Positions 62,619 to 64,000 of a stretch of DNA of 64,000 nucleotides are shown here, piece by piece. The translations under genes were made by a program, and so were the position numbers. Position 1 is the stretch's first letter. Every line of letters begins with the position of its first letter. The notes beneath the pieces are model-generated. The model made no database searches and had not been told where the DNA came from. It saw only the letters and a program-made list of their open reading frames with translations. Origin of the DNA: Gemmatimonadaceae bacterium (GTDB lineage Bacteria; Gemmatimonadota; Gemmatimonadetes; Gemmatimonadales; Gemmatimonadaceae); NCBI GenBank assembly GCA_022843265.1, contig JALHNZ010000001.1:180941-244940 (forward strand), in the 5' to 3' direction.

Positions 62619-63041
62619 TCAGCCTGCGAGGATCGAATCGCCTGCGTGCCCGGCCTGCGGTGTCTCCTCACCAAAATCAAACGGACTGACTTTGATCGCG
62701 TACCAGTCCGCAACCCGCGCCGCCTCCATCACGTGCGCACGCTCCACGAGGACTGTGAGTCGGGCCGCGATGGCATCGCGTTCAGCGATCGCAACGGAGA
62801 CGCACTCCTGCAGACGCGCGCGCACCGAATCCGTGGCGGCGGCGCTGGCATCGAGTCGCGCGGTGTTGTCCGCAACTCGCCACTCGGCCACACGCAAGCG
62901 ATTCCGATACTCTGTCATGCGGGCCGCGAGCGCGTCGGCATGGTAGTGACTCCAGATGGCCATCGGCTTTTCGTCGTCAAACGCCAGCGCGCCAAGCACG
63001 CCGTCATACACGTTGAAGTACGACTCATTCGGAAACAGCAT
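62619..63041 (-). CDS. Small helical protein of unknown function
   Basis: 140 aa, not recognised. Middle part (about 38-105) is a long predicted amphipathic helix or coiled coil (ADALAARMTEYRNRLRVAEWRVADNTARL...). There is no signal or membrane helix. ATG 63041 has AGGAGCC upstream (AAGGAGCC on this strand). Codon positions look like its neighbours, so probably real. Confidence 0.55.
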   Translation of the reverse strand: MLFPNESYFNVYDGVLGALAFDDEKPMAIWSHYHADALAARMTEYRNRLRVAEWRVADNTARLDASAAATDSVRARLQECVSVAIAERDAIAARLTVLVERAHVMEAARVADWYAIKVSPFDFGEETPQAGHAGDSILAG

Positions 63042-63192
63042 GGAAGGCTCCTTGAGAGGTCATCGCCACGACCGCCGCAGCGTACGGGCAGGTAACGCTT
63101 TTCGGGCGCTCCCCGTTCCGCCGAACGTCCGGTCGGGATTCCCCCGACGCCGCTGCTTGGCGCAACCGCATGACACGACCACATTCTGAGGT

Positions 63193-63822
63193 ATGAAGAA
63201 ACCCGCCGCGTCGGCAGCTCGCGTCACAACGCGTGCCGAGTATGCCACCTTGATGTTTGCGTCACAGGCGTTGTGGCTGGCGTGGCTGCACGAGCACCAC
63301 AACGCGGAACGCGGCGTGTGGATGCGATTTGCCAAAAAGTCCGCCCCGTTCACCACCGTGACATATGCGGAGGCGCTCGACGTTGCGTTGTGCTACGGCT
63401 GGATCGATGGCCAGCTTAAGCGCTTTGATGACGAGTCATACCTCGTGAAATTCACACCACGCGGACCGCGCAGCATCTGGTCCAAGGTGAATGTCGGGCA
63501 CGTGGAGCGTTTAATCACAAATGGCGTCATGCAGCCATCAGGGTTGGCCGCGGTAGAGGCCGCCAAAGCGGACGGCCGCTGGGATCGCGCTTATTCGTCG
63601 TCGAGCAAAAGCACGGTCCCAGACGATCTGCAGCAGGCGCTCAACCAAAACGCGGCAGCCCTCGCGGCCTTCAGCGGCCTCAAGCGTGACAATCGTTACG
63701 CGATTCTGTTTCGGGTGGAGACAGCAAACTCGCCCGAAACGCGCGCCCGCAAAATCGCTGAGTTAGTGGCCATGCTTGCACGCGGCGAGACCATTCATCC
63801 GGCGAAAACGAAAGGCGGTTGA
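63193..63822 (+). CDS. YdeI/OmpD-associated family protein
   Basis: 209 aa. The family blocks W.R..K......V.Y.EA.D.AL.YGWIDG (here WMRFAKKSAPFTTVTYAEALDVALCYGWIDG), FTPRGPRSIWSKVNVGHVERL and an OmdA-like C-terminal segment RKIAELVAMLARGE. Known members are linked to resistance to cationic peptides or bacteriocins, but the activity is unknown. ATG 63193. Confidence 0.85.
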   Translation: MKKPAASAARVTTRAEYATLMFASQALWLAWLHEHHNAERGVWMRFAKKSAPFTTVTYAEALDVALCYGWIDGQLKRFDDESYLVKFTPRGPRSIWSKVNVGHVERLITNGVMQPSGLAAVEAAKADGRWDRAYSSSSKSTVPDDLQQALNQNAAALAAFSGLKRDNRYAILFRVETANSPETRARKIAELVAMLARGETIHPAKTKGG

Positions 63823-63836
63823 TGTACCGCTGCAAC

Positions 63837-64000
63837 CTACGCCGAGACCTGCACGCCCTTCCAGAAAGCGACCCGATCCGAAACCTGTTCCGCACCGGCT
63901 TTCGGCGTTGGGTAGTACCACACGGCATCACGATTCTCCGAGCCGTTCACATTCAGACTGTAATACGACGCTGTGCCTTTCCACGGGCACGTCGTATGAT
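63837..64000 (-). CDS. DUF427 domain protein (5' end outside window)
   Basis: 54 codons at the C-terminus: TTCPWKGTASYYSLNVNG, AVWYYPTPKAGAEQVSDRVAFWKGVQV, TAG stop. These are the conserved blocks of DUF427 (about 90-120 aa proteins of unknown function). It is read into the window from the right edge. Confidence 0.85.
   Translation of the reverse strand, partial: HTTCPWKGTASYYSLNVNGSENRDAVWYYPTPKAGAEQVSDRVAFWKGVQVSA

Overview
The window is a 64 kb piece of a high-GC bacterial chromosome. Gene content and architecture suggest Gemmatimonadota, a Gemmatimonas-like soil or freshwater organism. This is inferred from the mix of genes (MltD with LysM repeats, DASH cryptochrome, S9A prolyl oligopeptidase, M14 peptidase, KPN_02809-type metallopeptidase, minor-pilin operon); no rRNA is present to prove it. 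Genes are dense, mostly housekeeping or metabolic, and very often joined by 1-4 nt stop/start overlaps.

Layout. 1-4.7 kb: an ABC exporter (cut by the left edge), uvrA and tRNA-Asn(GTT). 4.8-9.7 kb: a Ser/Thr kinase with a zinc ribbon, then a four-gene minor pilin/pseudopilin operon. 9.9-14.1 kb: a rhodanese, arginase, purE-purK and a small membrane protein. 14.1-16.6 kb: a regulatory stretch (promoter, structured RNA with terminator, SAM-II riboswitch, further hairpins) ahead of a homoserine acetyltransferase-homoserine dehydrogenase fusion gene. 16.6-19.5 kb: a DmpA-type peptidase, holB and moaC. 19.6-23.7 kb: cell-envelope enzymes (SLT transglycosylase, MltD with LysM, a class A beta-lactamase-like protein, a PAP2 phosphatase). 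23.8-32.0 kb: a six-gene minus-strand operon read fic, L,D-transpeptidase, MscS channel, thiM, histidine kinase, response regulator. 32.0-33.5 kb: an AT-rich pocket, a broken MutS-family gene and tRNA-Lys(TTT). 33.6-40.1 kb: copper-chaperone-like protein, glycosyltransferase, OmpA lipoprotein, dienoyl-CoA reductase-like SDR, two bPH2 proteins, rnhB and rplS. 40.4-48.8 kb: peptidase, secreted unknown protein, cryptochrome, MATE pump and metallopeptidase. These separate rplS from the rest of the ribosomal cluster trmD-rimM-rpsP-ffh (48.8-51.9 kb). 52.1-54.6 kb: a methyltransferase and an M14 peptidase. 54.7-62.5 kb: a seven-gene operon for CoA-dependent 2-aminobenzoate (anthranilate) degradation with a MarR regulator and a candidate operator. 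62.6-64 kb: a small unknown protein, a YdeI-like protein and a DUF427 protein cut by the right edge.

How genes work together. The fused metX-hom gene would make homoserine and acetylate it for methionine synthesis, with S-adenosylmethionine sensed by the SAM-II element. Directly upstream lies a compact transcript-like unit with a sigma70-like promoter, mutually exclusive helices and an intrinsic terminator. I could not assign it to a known class, and it is the best candidate here for something undescribed. The anthranilate operon looks complete for activation, monooxygenation/reduction and the first beta-oxidation-like steps. Its RidA-family member lacks the Arg typical of RidA and may act on the enamine intermediate. 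No CRISPR array, insertion sequence, prophage or replication origin was seen.
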